Part shown: positions 40,901 through 52,200 of the stretch, one piece after another
Position numbering within the stretch: position 1 is the first letter of the stretch
Layout: every line of letters begins with the position of its first letter
Made by a program: the position numbers and the translations under genes
Notes under the pieces: generated by a model
Seen by the model: only the letters and a program-made list of their open reading frames with translations
What the model was told of the DNA's origin: nothing
Database searches by the model: none
Assembly (NCBI RefSeq): GCF_037975245.1
Contig: NC_092563.1
Coordinates: 15,701,094 to 15,765,093 of the forward strand
Direction of reading: 5' to 3'
Length of the DNA: 64,000 bases
Origin: Apostichopus japonicus
Taxonomy: Eukaryota > Echinodermata > Holothuroidea > Aspidochirotida > Stichopodidae

Positions 40901-42110
40901 TGCAGACAGTATCTTTAGCTGAACCTGAGATGTCCATGATCGCTGTATCGTTTGTACAGTGTGCTGTGGGTATTGACCGTGGCTGTATGTACTGACTGTA
41001 CACTAGTGTCTAATTACCGACAGTAGCAAGCTGTGTGTGTATTTTCTGGGATTGATGGTGGTGTCTAACATTTCTGTTACACCTCATTTGAAACTAGGTC
41101 AGATTACCGGCATGAGACGTTTCTTTTTGTGCGAGTCTTCACACCCTCTAAATAGGTGAATTAGTTCATGGAAGAGCCTCACAATACAAACTTGATGTTT
41201 CCTTCTCAATTTTAGCCAGTTTCATAAAGGCTATGTAGAGTAAAGTGGAGGTAGAAAACAACCAAACCTGGTTACAATTTTACTTTCAAGCACTGCAACT
41301 ACAATAGGTATCAGTGCAACTACATAGCCTATGGATTTACATAAAGTCAGGTGAAACGTGAAGTTACTGCGTACAACCATTCCCATCATCAGGCAGTTGG
41401 GCGTAATTTATATAGCCTTGGCTTAATTCTTTCACTAATGTTAAGTGACAAGAAAGAGCTTAGTAGTAAGTTATTTAAAGAAAAAAGGCTAGTCATAACA
41501 TACAATTTTTTCCTATCCATCCATCTGATCCTGAAAAGTGTGAGAGCATTGAGACGTTGTTAATACTTTTGCTGTTGCCCATTTGCAACAATATATTTGA
41601 GTGTGGTGGGATTTGGGGCCCAATTGTTACTAAAATGTAGCTGTGTTGGCCTACACAAAGAAATCAATCACTTCCCATGGCAATTCATCCCCTAAGCTAA
41701 GGCCGAGGCCAAGCGTTAATACCCATTAGGGCCAATATGCATAATTAAATTATAGGCCTATGTCAAACTAGCCTAGCCCTAAATTAGGTTACCGGCCTAG
41801 GTGTAATTTATTTGAAATTTAGGGTTTCCTTATCGCGCTTTCTTAATCACAAGTCAATGACAAGGGGCATAGTCCTAGTCCCCAATCCACTTCAGGTCTA
41901 GACCTACTAAAACTTAGTCACGGCTTAGCCTAGCCCAGTCTAGGCCTAGCTCTGTCAAGGCAAATCTATCTTACGTTTTGAGTACAGACTTGCGAGTTCC
42001 TTGGCCCCAGCATGATTTTGTCCCCATCTAGCGGAATCTTCTTTAGTCTTTGAGACAATGAGTTCTTCTTCCACTTGATCAAAAGTATCGGCAGCTCCTT
42101 TAGGACTCAT
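25514..42110 (-). CDS. PEDS1: Plasmanylethanolamine desaturase (PEDS1/TMEM189), complete
   Basis: ER membrane desaturase that introduces the vinyl-ether double bond of plasmalogens from plasmanylethanolamine; related to bacterial CarF. Four exons in transcript order are 42110-41975, 29362-29243, 27300-27209 and 25990-25514. Phases agree at every junction, for 274 residues against about 270 in vertebrates. The ATG at 42110 has A at -3. Exon 1 ends in RWGQNHAGAKELASLYSK, matching the vertebrate N-terminal motif. Exon 2 encodes hydrophobic segments. Exon 3 carries FFSGLVHWGADSYGSV. Exon 4 carries the histidine clusters: [20 protein letters not shown] (residues 122-141), HKWSH (191-195) and RRHHRVHH (216-223). 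All His motifs known in the family appear intact. In mammals the gene can read through into UBE2V1; no UBE2V-like sequence is visible downstream here. Confidence 0.96.
26418..26700 (+). mobile_element. tRNA-derived SINE (family C) in PEDS1 intron 3
   Basis: The head reads like a tRNA with an A-box-like gtggtcaaatagctattagg and a B-box ggttcgagtcc at about 26482. The body then contains tgtgcaaggcaatttatctc. It lies between PEDS1 exons 4 and 3 in the opposite orientation. Only one copy was seen in the window, so the 3' boundary is approximate. A genuine tRNA is unlikely because an acceptor stem is not evident. Confidence 0.55.
27209..27300 (-). CDS. PEDS1: PEDS1 exon 3
   Basis: 92 bp, acceptor ttccag, donor gtaacc. 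It encodes FGIIVADFFSGLVHWGADSY followed by GSVTLPIVGK, one of the most conserved family segments. Confidence 0.95.
27576..27826 (+). mobile_element. tRNA-derived SINE, family B, copy 1
   Basis: Head gagtgttagctcag followed by ttaacgccggtacc (A-box) and gagtttgagccactcc (B-box), with a body continuing to tacatacatat. It is about 90 percent alike to the copy at 28188-28423. This copy has an 11-bp insertion (tcgagcctcag) in the A-box, which partly duplicates ctcag and probably disables it. Confidence 0.8.
28188..28423 (+). mobile_element. tRNA-derived SINE, family B, copy 2
   Basis: Same orientation as copy 1 and 0.6 kb from it, within PEDS1 intron 2. The A-box tagctcagtggttaacgcc is uninterrupted, and the B-box is ggtttgagtcactcc. 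The body shares cttcggtcagcttgtggctt and ttcgcgagttcc with copy 1. Confidence 0.8.
29243..29362 (-). CDS. PEDS1: PEDS1 exon 2
   Basis: 120 bp, acceptor ctcag, donor gtaagt, in phase with exons 1 and 3. It encodes KRVQEYLCVLAGSYLMFYVG and a second hydrophobic stretch ending ITTLIAG. Confidence 0.92.
29733..30266. repeat. Tandem repeat, about 191-bp unit, 2.8 copies
   Basis: The landmark tacagtgtgtcgtctccaat recurs at about 29739, 29930 and 30121, and acatgtccccattagagcat recurs with the same spacing. The last two copies are nearly identical and the first is more diverged. It lies in PEDS1 intron 1, about 370 bp from exon 2. Confidence 0.92.
31330..32042. repeat. Degenerate TAGTA/GTAGTCTAG low-complexity array
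   Basis: About 700 bp made almost only of permutations of agtatagtagtctagtacagtagt. There is no fixed unit over the whole stretch, but higher-order repeats are visible (for example the agtaaagtacagtagtatag segments near 31774, 31914 and 32010). PEDS1 intron 1. Confidence 0.92.
32981..33249. repeat. 68-bp tandem repeat, four near-perfect copies
   Basis: Units starting gcaaactaaatattgtatgt lie at 32981, 33049, 33117 and 33185. By eye the copies are identical, which points to very recent expansion or homogenisation. The unit ends in a palindrome-like acagtatattatacagtatt. Confidence 0.96.
33294..35075. mobile_element. Composite hAT-type element (1.78 kb) with perfect 8-bp target duplication
   Basis: Left end catgggcggaga and right end tctccgccactg are inverted repeats. 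The flanks are a perfect 8-bp duplication gtggtatg at 33286-33293 and 35076-35083. No transposase-like ORF is visible. The interior holds a second inverted-repeat element (33876-34428) and two diverged copies of a segment ending gcgctccacttagatagt or gcgctccgcttagatagt (near 34369 and 34998), so it is a nest of related elements. Confidence 0.75.
33876..34428. mobile_element. MITE nested in the 33294-35075 element
   Basis: Its ends catgggcgcagatc and gatctgcgcccatg are perfect 14-bp inverted repeats. The flanks ctccaagc (33868-33875) and ctcaaaac (34429-34436) agree at 6 of 8 positions, compatible with a decayed 8-bp hAT duplication. No ORF of interest. Confidence 0.75.
35557..36018. mobile_element. 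hAT-type MITE family 1, uninterrupted copy
   Basis: A 462-bp element, starting cgggggttccctaact and ending agttaaggaaactctg, with a perfect 8-bp duplication gtctagat at 35549-35556 and 36019-36026. The interior is closely similar to 7375-8198 (shared tctgatatatcatataattt and cttttcgcgttccatacgca). It lies in PEDS1 intron 1. Confidence 0.92.
37149..37260. repeat. 56-bp direct duplication
   Basis: The unit acactaaattatatattccc followed by tgtatac occurs twice, at 37149 and 37205, with a few differences. PEDS1 intron 1. Confidence 0.9.
41975..42110 (-). CDS. PEDS1: PEDS1 exon 1
   Basis: 136 bp from ATG (42108-42110) to a gtaaga donor. It encodes an acidic N terminus and then RWGQNHAGAKELASLYSK, ending with one base of the next codon. 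Confidence 0.92.
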
Positions 42111-45100
42111 GTTGAAGGTGGACCTATGTCGGCAACAATTTTAGGATGAAAGTTACACAATTCGCCCGGTTGCTTGTGCATGTACACTGATGTCTGTGGT
42201 GCAGTAGCAGAAGACCTCACCCAGCTCCCTATTTGTATACAATTTGCATTACACTGGACGTGAATTACATCACACCAACACACACACGTACGGTGAATTA
42301 GCTTAGGCTACACATACTAGTACTACCTACTGTGTATGTTACTGGTGTCGTACGATCGGAGAATGCTGCATGCAATTTGGCCCCCGCCTACTCTTTGTCA
42401 GAGCATGTCAATCTCTGCATTACTCACGTCTGTCTACACTACAATCCACCCAGCGTTCGGAGAGGTAAAGAGGAATGGTTAACAGGGGGGGGGGGTCAGG
42501 GGGAGGGCGGAGGGTGCTAAATGGGTGAAGGGGAGTTGGAGTTGAATTATGACAAACAATTGCAAATTATCAGGATAACATATCATAAAGGGAGGAAGAT
42601 GTTACAATGCAAAAAAGAACACACAGCAGCGAGATCTCCACGTACGCCGTGTGGATTAATGCCCTGCCCTAATTTCCCCAACGGACAAAAGAGTAAGGAA
42701 ACAAAATTGCTGAGGGCCCGTAAATCCGTAACGTTTCAATTTCTTTTAAGATAGTACCATCCACACAAAAAATATTCAATTTGTGAAAAACTTCAGTCAA
42801 AGATAAAGTGCGTCCTTACAAGACACGTAGACACGGGTGGGGTGGGAGGGGGCATTTTTATAGCTCAGTAAAAACAATGGTAAGGTTGGATACCAACAGA
42901 AAAAATGTAATAAAAATGTAAGAGGAAAGATAGAAAAGATTGCATCATTTGGCATCTAAGTCCCTGAGATAAGGAAACATTTTTCAAATGGGACAACCCC
43001 TTCTTTAGACCACCCTCCCCAAATCGGTAAACCTGGCTATACTGGCCTGGTCCTTAGTTACATATAGGTGCGGCGGAAGAGGAAGGTCCAACGGTAGGGG
43101 CATGGTCGGGATCAAAGTTCGTGGGGTAGTGGAACATGTGACTTTGATTGTACCTCAAAACGTTCAGTACAAATCCTCAGCAGTATTCCGAATCGTAACT
43201 GATAGTTAATTCCAGTATTTGAAAGTTTCTTTTAACAGAAGGGCACCTTTACACAACTACATGATTCTTTCTTATTTTGTCAACATACTTTCTTCAAATG
43301 TGGGGACAGGGTTTTAGAGGAAGGAGGGGGTCTCCATTTGTAGTTTACCTGCAAAGAGAATGGTGTCATAAATGTGCAAAATGGGATTCATAAATACGAG
43401 TGTGTTGCATATTTCTTTTCGTTGTACACGATATCTTCATATTGCATGTGGAAAATTTACCTTCCGATCTTCTTGATATAGGAGTATGCAGAGCGTTATG
43501 ATTTGTCAGCCTGCTAGGAGGGTGGGCTGTTTAAAGTTGAACAAATCTGGACACACACATTTCAGCATCCTTACAATATTTTGACACCATGTGGACTTAT
43601 GTAAGGAAACGAAAATGGGAATATTTATTCCTTCCAAACCTATGATCATCATATGAGGAGCATGTATTGTGAAATTCCAAATATGTGAATCTATTGCAGA
43701 AGCAATTTCATTTTTATGAAGGACTGATGGTTGGAAGTTCAGTACAGAGTGGTACAGATGAAAAGGTGAGACCCTTAAATTTCAAGTCTTTAGCAAGCGA
43801 CGTATCCACTCTTGTTTCAGTTAAAACATACTTCTCTTCCCATAAGTTCTGCCACTGAGCATTTAAATTTAAGGGTGGGGCCCATGCTATGGCGTATACA
43901 CTACTCGGACAATTATACAAGTGACACGTGACCTGAGTTCAAGGACGTCTTAAGGCTGGAAAATGGATTGTGTGAACTTTATTTGAATCTGTACTTAACT
44001 ATCGCTTGAAGAGAACAACACATATCTACAAACGCTGCAGCTCAAGTCCGCTAGACCCCCACCAGGGCTTGTGATTTTGTGCTACCGTACCAAACGTATC
44101 ACAAAATGCTTAAGTTTCCGAGGCTGAATAGTCATCGTTTTTACTTGAAAACATATTGGTATTTGAAGATTGTACAAGGAACGGTGAAATCAGTCATATT
44201 TTACAGAACCTTATTTGCAAATGAAACATCTTTGAAACAAATTTAAAGTTACAGTAAATTGTCCGTATTGTACTACACGGATTCTAACTCGTTCATTGAG
44301 AGTAACCAAATGGCGGGCCGTAACCATGACGATGCTCTAATTAGAACTGAGGGGTATCAATTAATTGCTAATATTTTATGAATTCTGTTCACATTGATCG
44401 AAAGTAAAGAACGCAATGCTCACTTAACTCTCTGTAACTGCGTATCTGCGTGTAAATACATAGTTTCCTCTTCAGATAGCAAGTACAGAAACAGCGCCAT
44501 CTATTTTCAAAGTTTACACACAGAATCGAGCACTACCCTAACCGATGACCATTATGTTTGCTAGCGAGTGTTTACCATAGGATGACAATAATTGGATGTG
44601 ACTTGGTCAGACGGTTTACGAATTCCATTCTACCCCTACAGGAGAGGCGGAAAATGGCTGTTGGGGTGGGGGGATTGGAGTAGATGGACCAGGAGAGCCA
44701 TAACCCCAATTTTGTGAAAAACTGCCCCATTTCATGCTTTTAAAGTGACCAATTTTTGGTAAAAAATGAACAATTTTCCATTTTGTATTAAAAACGTGCT
44801 CTGCTGTTGTAAAATTGTCCCCTTTTGTTTAAAAAAACATGCAAACATTTGAAAGTCCAATAATGATGATGATTCATACTTTTTGAGATAGCTTTGTGGT
44901 TTGTCTACTCAAATCAAAGTGACATGTCTTACTGCCCCTTGATGTTTGTGCCCCACCCCATGTTGACCCCTACTCTCCTGACCAAGCTACCACAGTGGTA
45001 GCTACCATGGAAGCTTATATGTACCAGCAAATCAGAGAGAAATGTTTCAATCGTGTCTCAGTATGGAGAACGCTGTTTCTTCGTAGACATTTCTTCCTTT

Positions 45101-45423
45101 CAAAATGAAGCAAACTCTCCCAATAGTATCTTTTTCAAACATGCCATCGAAAAAAAAAAAGTTGTAATGACATGGTTAAATTTTATATTACCCTCCCATC
45201 CTCTCTCCCACTGGAGCCAAGAAATCCAATCCATGCAATCCATCCTCCTCAAGCTCTGTTCCCCCCTCTCCTGATATGCAAATTAGAGGAGAAGGAGGGG
45301 GGGGGGGAGGAATTCTCCTGTGTAACTTCTAATAAACATGTTCAAAATGAAACTGTTACTTTGCAAAATATTTCTGACAAGTAAAATATAAATAGAACTT
45401 GTATCACATTCTGTTGCTGTCAT
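42111..45423. other. Intergenic region upstream of PEDS1
   Basis: It should include the PEDS1 promoter, directly right of 42110, but no TATA box or CpG island is obvious. A G-run with G-rich sequence lies at 42486-42530, and there are several other poly-G tracts. No gene seen. Confidence 0.5.
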
Positions 45424-45429
45424 TTTATT
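45424..45429 (-). promoter_or_regulatory. Candidate SPIDR polyadenylation signal
   Basis: AATAAA on the minus strand, about 700 bp after the SPIDR stop codon. The intervening sequence contains small direct repeats around tactgacagtat. Confidence 0.35.
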
Positions 45430-46123
45430 TCATCATCTCGTCTTTTACAAATGATAAACTGCTTTAAACTGAGTATATGTTACTTTACAAAACCTATATA
45501 CATTTCTTATCATACATACATGTAACATATGGGAGGAAGCTCAATGTTATATAAAGGCCAACGTGTGGAGTGATATTTAATTTCGTTTTGGATCGCTTTT
45601 GTCAAATTTATAGCACTCTATACTGTCAACACATGCCTTGCTTCAAAGCACTCATACTGACAGTATTTACAGTTCCTAACCTTTCAATGCTTCTAATGCT
45701 ATATACTGACAGTATATTCAAATAGTTCCTACTTCTTACAACGGCCAGTTTGAATGCTTTCAAGCTGGACATGACAGTACAGAGGGTCAGCGGCTGAAGT
45801 TTTCCACATCTTAGAGCCAAAAAAAAAACGTTACCAAATACATTATCAATACGCAATCAATATTCCTAAAGCTGGAATAAAAATAGAAAATACAACTAAT
45901 TCCGAAATTGTGTAAAATCATGCAACAGCGAGCAAATTGCTTCAGAGTTCTTCAAAATTGATTTTGCCAGGATGAAACAGGAAATGGTTCTCTGACATTG
46001 ACAATATTAAAACTTTACAGAGTAGAAACAATTCCTTAAGCCAACTCAACACCAAGATTGGAGATGATGAAATTCCTTTTAAGGAAAGTCCACGAAAACG
46101 TGTGATTGAAATGAATGCGATAT

Positions 46124-46279
46124 TCATATTTCTTCCAGCTTGAATTCCTTTGTATTTATGGCGGACTTTCTCACAAAACAGTTGGTCTTCTGGTACGGCT
46201 TGCCTAAAATCCTTTTCAAATCAAATGGTTCGTCGGAGGATGGGTCTCCGAATAACTTTGTGACAGTTTCCTGCTTAAG
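46124..46279 (-). CDS. SPIDR: SPIDR terminal exon
   Basis: 156 bp, acceptor attcag, stop TGA at 46124-46126. It encodes LKQETVTKLFGDPSSDEPFD and then RILGKPYQKTNCFVRKS, ending LEEI. The family usually continues a little beyond LEEIEL, so the C terminus here is slightly short. Confidence 0.87.
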   Translation of the reverse strand, partial: LKQETVTKLFGDPSSDEPFDLKRILGKPYQKTNCFVRKSAINTKEFKLEEI

Positions 46280-49200
46280 CTGAATAAAAAGGGGGAAAAA
46301 AGCAAGAAAGGAACAAAAAGAGGAAATGTATTCACAAGAACTTCTCGTTGAACAAGATATGCTGTGGGACAGTTCATATGTGCCAGATTAGTAAATATTT
46401 AAATTATGTGGTCAATTTAATGAATATTCAAACAAGTCATTTTAGTTTGTTTTTTTTGTCTGGAATCTGGAGTGCCAGTTTAAGGACTGTTTTGTGAAGC
46501 ATAAGACAGGGAAATATGGACGCAACAGTACAGTCAAATAAAATCCAGTTGATAATACCTCTAGAGGCAGACAGTGTACAAAACAGGTGAAGAACCGATG
46601 ATATTGTGTTTCCAAACAGTTTCTAATCAATTTGACTTAACCTCAATTTACTTACCAGCACTTTGATTCTGTTTCCTTTTGGCACCGCGGGAGACCTTAC
46701 TATTACCTCAAGCTGGATTTTAGTCACAGGTGAGGTGACTTCTAGTTTACACATTAAACAGAACAGTTTGCCCCCGCTGTGGATATTAAGAAAAGGATGT
46801 GACGGTATAAACAGTCAGCGTCTTGTACACTGAGAAAAAATGTATAACCTGTAGAAAACTGGAAAACATTTTGATCATTTTAAAGATATGTTTATTGTTC
46901 GTGACAAACTGACAAATGTGAGCAGTTTAATTTATTCCTTAGCGATGGACATGTTGTAAAGCTATTTCTTTACCCTCATAAAGGAAATAAAGCACTGATC
47001 CAGAATGGGTGTGTCTCCCCCTTTCACCCCACAAAAAAAAGTAGTTATAAGCATAACCTGGCATAACCAACTAATTATAGACTGAATCTACAGTCTAAAT
47101 ATTGCCCCAAAATGCACCATTTCATATCTATCATTTTTTGCAAGGGAGGACCCCCCCTCCCCCGACCCACCTACATGGAAATTCACATCAACCCCACAGC
47201 CACCCGCCTCTTTTTTGAAACCATGGATCTGACCCTGGAGAGTGTGCTCCTGGCAAAACGAGACAAAGAGATACATAAATCAATCTGGCAAATTTGTTTA
47301 TGTTATCAGTTAATATTAACTTAATTTGCGACCCACTTTTTCAAACCAACATTTTGACACTAAGTAAGTTGTATCTTTTTATCTTGGTAACACTTCCAGC
47401 ATTAAAGTTTAAAATGTGATGTAACTGTAATACACACCTGCTATCCCCTTCAATTTGATTACTGCCACACATGTTACATTCTGGCCAGCTATACGCCGTG
47501 TCCTGATCCACGCCCTCCATGGTACCTGGAACAATATCAAATATTGTTTCTATTAGCGACAAAGACCTAGTTAAAACTATCGTATAGTAGACTCTTAGAT
47601 GAAGCATTTAAAGAATTCATTAACAACTTATTAGTGTACAAATATGAAACTAGCAGTTATTAAATTTCTAAAAAATATTAATATTGATGGAATGTACTAT
47701 TAAGAAATGAGGTGGGAGATGATTAAACATGGTGTGTTGGCGAGGGAGGGAGGGGGTTGGAAGGCGAGGGGACAAACAATTTAGCGTAAATGATAATAAA
47801 ACATTGCACTCTGTATCAGAAATTGAGTTTCAAGGGAAGGTAGAATACTAAAATAGAGGTATTTATAGGGGTGAGGAGTTAAGGCAGGGGGACGGGAGAG
47901 GTATTGTTGAAACCATTAAATGGGAGGTTTAAATTAAGACAGGATTGTTCCAAAATGCAGTATAGTAGGACAAGTGATAAGAACTAGATGGAGTCCTTAA
48001 TTAAACCACCCTTCACATAATTCATGTCAAAGGGAAAATTTTTAATAAAACAAAGTCATATTTATATAACCTACCATGATGCACTTTGCATCCATTTTGC
48101 ACATACCCCATATATGTAATTGACCTTGCTGTTAAAATCATCATAATATGTTAAATTGTGAGGCAGCATTCAAAGATCCCTCTAAGGAGGGAGGGAAGAA
48201 TTGGGGGGGGGGGGGAGGGAGGGGTGACATAGAGAAAGAGTCTATATTTGACGGAATTAACAACAAAATATTGTAAAATAATGTCAATATTAACTGTAAC
48301 ACAGGATTTAACTCATAACAGAACTAAAAAAAATTCATTCTGAAATCACGGATTTAAATTAATATATTTAATTATAACTATGTCCATAAGAATATATTTA
48401 AAATGTGCAAAAGCTTGGGAGTTGGACATAAATACTTCCACATTTTTGTTCTGCATTTCAGAAGAATATGAAACTAACATTCTGTACATCTACATGAAAG
48501 ACTTTACGAAAGAGACAGACCTGTTAACGTCACCAATGTATTTGCAGGGCTGACGTCGGTAAGCTCGGGTAATTGGATGACAGCGCCCTCATTCCTTTGG
48601 GATTTATCTGAAAGTTTGGAGCTCTTTTCCCGCTCCTCAGCATCTCGATTCCTCCTAACTCTACTGTAACAATCCAGGATGAAGGAACCATCTGTTAGAT
48701 GAAATAAAATAAATATCAACAAATTATCAATACATCTTGATAATGTTCTGAATGTAATGATGCAAACCTCTCCCTCTCCTCACCACCCCCTCCCCCCTCC
48801 AACTGTCTATTTTTATACGCCTATGCTATTGATGGGCATGGGACCTTACTCACATAGCATTAGGACAATTATCCATTGTCAATGGACCATTGCTTGAAAA
48901 TGTTGATACATATGGACAAAAAAATGTCAAAATCATTGAGGCAAACTTCTTTTTTTTTTCCCTAGCCAACACACATCCTAAGACACTACGGCAGTGTTGT
49001 TATAACTTATTATCAGGATGTTTACTATATAGTTATCACAGTATGTATTAAAGGAATACAACCTCAGTCACAATTTCCTCCAAGTAATATAACTTATTTT
49101 TATTTTTTGACTGTATTGTGCTTGACTTTGTCAAGTACAGGTATGAGATACCTGCTACATCTAGGGGTGTAGCGAGGAGCAACCTCGCCCCGGTGCAGCA

Positions 49201-52200
49201 ATAGAAATGGGCCCCCCAAAAGACAGACCATTTCACCCAGGCCGAACGATATCTGGCACCTCGAGACACCCCCCTTGGCACTCCCTGGCTTTCTCTTTCG
49301 ACGGCAGAGTTTTTGCTTGAATTTCTCATTTTGGTGGGTATCGAGTGAGTGAACTTTTGAGAACTGTACTGAACAGAATTAAAAGACACAAGAGAATGAC
49401 TCATATCTTGTGATCTTAAAAGATTGTCTCCAGCCGATTCGTGGTTATTACTTTTTTCGGTCCTTGAGTTCATACCGGCTGCACCGGTCTAGTTTACGTC
49501 GCTGTCAACTCCTTAAGTGACATGATTACAGAGTTCGATACCGGTCTTAGCCCATGACACAACTGTTGAAACGTTAAAATATCAAAACAATTTCCGTATA
49601 CCTTCTTTAATATGAACATCTTCGAACTGTAAGCGGGGACCGGAGAGCTCCTTTAAATCTCGACAGTCACTGACTAGTATCAGACAACTTGTCAGCTTCT
49701 CCACCTTGATGTAGTTCCTGGGGTTTGGTTTTGATTCCGATTGTGGACCCATTGAAAGAGATGAATCCGTTACGAACAGGAGATGGTTTCCCGATTCCGC
49801 TCGCGAAGCTGACGTTATCGGATCAGCTGCTTCTTTGGAAGTGATGTGGATCAACGTGGCGATAAAACTGACCCGATGATGCAGACGGGAGGAACTCTGA
49901 AAAAGGAAAACTTTGTTCTTGAACCAACTTTTAATAGTTTGGTAGGTTACCTTGCACAAAAGATTCAAAACGAGAGCGACGCACGCGACTAGCTAAATAC
50001 AGAATGCAGGATGCAACTCACATATATTAATTTTATATTTCGGCTGGATTTGATGAAATGAATGGTTACCGAAAGTGAATAATAAAAGAACAATGCAGAA
50101 AAGGTATATACTCTGATTGAACAAACAGAGGCACCAACAAGGGGCAAGACATCCCCCTGAACTTAGGTTTTTGCTTATTTTTAACATGTTGGGGGAGGGG
50201 GAAGGGGGTGGTGGGAGGAAGGGGGTGACAGTAGTTGTGCTGTTTACCGAGACTGTAAACCGAGTTCTGTTGCAAAGTAAATTTATGGGACAAATTTATG
50301 AGGACAAGCTGAGTGGACAATGTCAGCTTTTCAAACGTTTCGTGCATTTCAGCAGCTCGGTGTATTTGCAGCTCATTGACTTCTCTCGCCATCATCTACA
50401 CTTGCACATAAATATATGAGATGTTCATAGGTTGCATTCATGTCATAACAGATGAAATTTTCAAAATCTTGAGAAAGCATCTCGTATTTAAGAACAAACA
50501 TCCATAGCTGGCCTAGAGCCATCACAATTTGATACATGTTGCAATCAACTGAGCCTGATTTGAATATAATTAGCTAATATCTGGGCTGATGCTGTTATTG
50601 CCATTAACCAAGGAGGATATTATTTACAAGTTTCACCCTTTGGGGCAATACAAAATAACAAAATCTTTACCGAATTTTGCAACGGTCGCTGAAGTCGACT
50701 GAGTAAAACAAAAGAGCCCCCTCAGTTTGCATATTATGTACTTTGCAAAAAAAAACATTTGCTGTGGATATTTCCCTAGCAGAGGGTGTGGATAATAAGG
50801 TTATATTCATACATAAAATACCTGCAATATATCAGACAATTTGTGGTAGACGAGCGGTCGGTAGTCGAACATTCTCAGGGACGTATCGTCTTTACACTCA
50901 GAGACACGTTCTGCATTGTCAAGGTTTACGATATAAGATATACTCTGTAAAGGGAATGAAGTGGTCTGAAAAGAAGCAATAATAAGACAGATAAATTTCA
51001 ATTTCTCAGGACCGAAAAAAATACGACAGCAGCTTATTATTATTATTATTACAGTTAGGTTTGAATTGACAAAGTATATCTGAAAGAAATGCATTTCCAT
51101 GAACAAAGGCGATGTATCTTTCCTTGGATATATCATTCTCAAGAAAGAACATTATATAAATCAAAATCAAATTTTCTATCAATTTGTAAATCTGAAATTG
51201 CACACAATTTGGTGTAGTTCTTTTTGTAGATTTTTTAAGAGTTATTTACAGAGAAAAAAAAAAGGCGAAAGTATTCATAACTACACTTTACATCATATAG
51301 TTAATGAAGAACCAAGAGGCCAACAGGCTTAGTGATATTTGTTTTGGCCACAATTAATATGAGAGCATTAAAAAGCAGACTGCACACAAGATTTTCAAAT
51401 TTGGGCCATTGTTGAAATTGTGTTGACAGCAATAAACTTTTAACATATCAAGCTATGAAGTTCACCCATATGCCTTACATTGGAGATATCATGTTTACAA
51501 AGTTTCCAAGCTTTGAACATCAATGACCTTTGACTTCCACACAAAAACAATAGGGTTCTCAAAGCATTTAAATTGGATCTATATACCAACTACAAAATGC
51601 ACCCAAGCTAAGCTTTTGAATAGATCATGAATAACAAAATTTTTAAATTTTGACTTCATTTTGCTTTTGGCAAGGAATAAAAATTTCTGTCCCAGAAAGT
51701 TTAAGGTAATAGTTTTTATTTTGTCGATTACAATGCTCTTTAAAAGTTTACATCTAACATCATCATTTCAGATCCAATTTGCATAATAGACTAAAGATAC
51801 CTTAACATTCATCTCCCCTCTTGCAAGGTACCACAATGTGGATTTGTTGCAACTTAAATGTGATATTTAGTTTTAAACATTCTGCTGTAAAAATGATTTT
51901 ACCATTTGATCAGAAGTTGTGTTGCTATTAGAATCTTCTGCCAAGGTCACTGGCTGGGATAATGAATCAATCATTGAGAATAAATTTGGGTTGCTGTTGA
52001 AAGAATAACATATAAATAGTACATGAGTTGAATATACTAAGTCTATTCATAAAGGCTGTAGTGCTTAATTTAATTTCAAAATGACATATGATAAAACCCA
52101 ATGTTTCAATGATATACAGACCGTGAAATGGTGCTAAAAATATACAGAAATTGATATGGCTATTTTAACGACTCTTAAAGCTGGTCAAAATAACGATAAC

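Larger units (their letters stand above)
29363..41974. other. PEDS1 intron 1 (12.6 kb), repeat-rich
   Basis: No coding segment supported. Besides the arrays and hAT elements listed separately, 36030-41600 is plain AT-rich sequence. From 41700 to 41960 there is a cluster of AGCCTAG, GGCCTAG and TAGGCCTA words close to exon 1. Confidence 0.6.

Noticed and set aside
47112-47250. Possible MITE end (ccatggatctgaccctg)
   Set aside because: Looks like one hAT-type terminus, but no partner end or target duplication was found.
50066-50396. Minus-strand ORF (MMAREVNELQIHRAAEM...) between two SPIDR exons, with a gtaaac donor
   Set aside because: As a SPIDR exon it would end in phase 1, while the flanking exons join in phase 0; the opposite strand is equally open. 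Could at most be an alternative exon.
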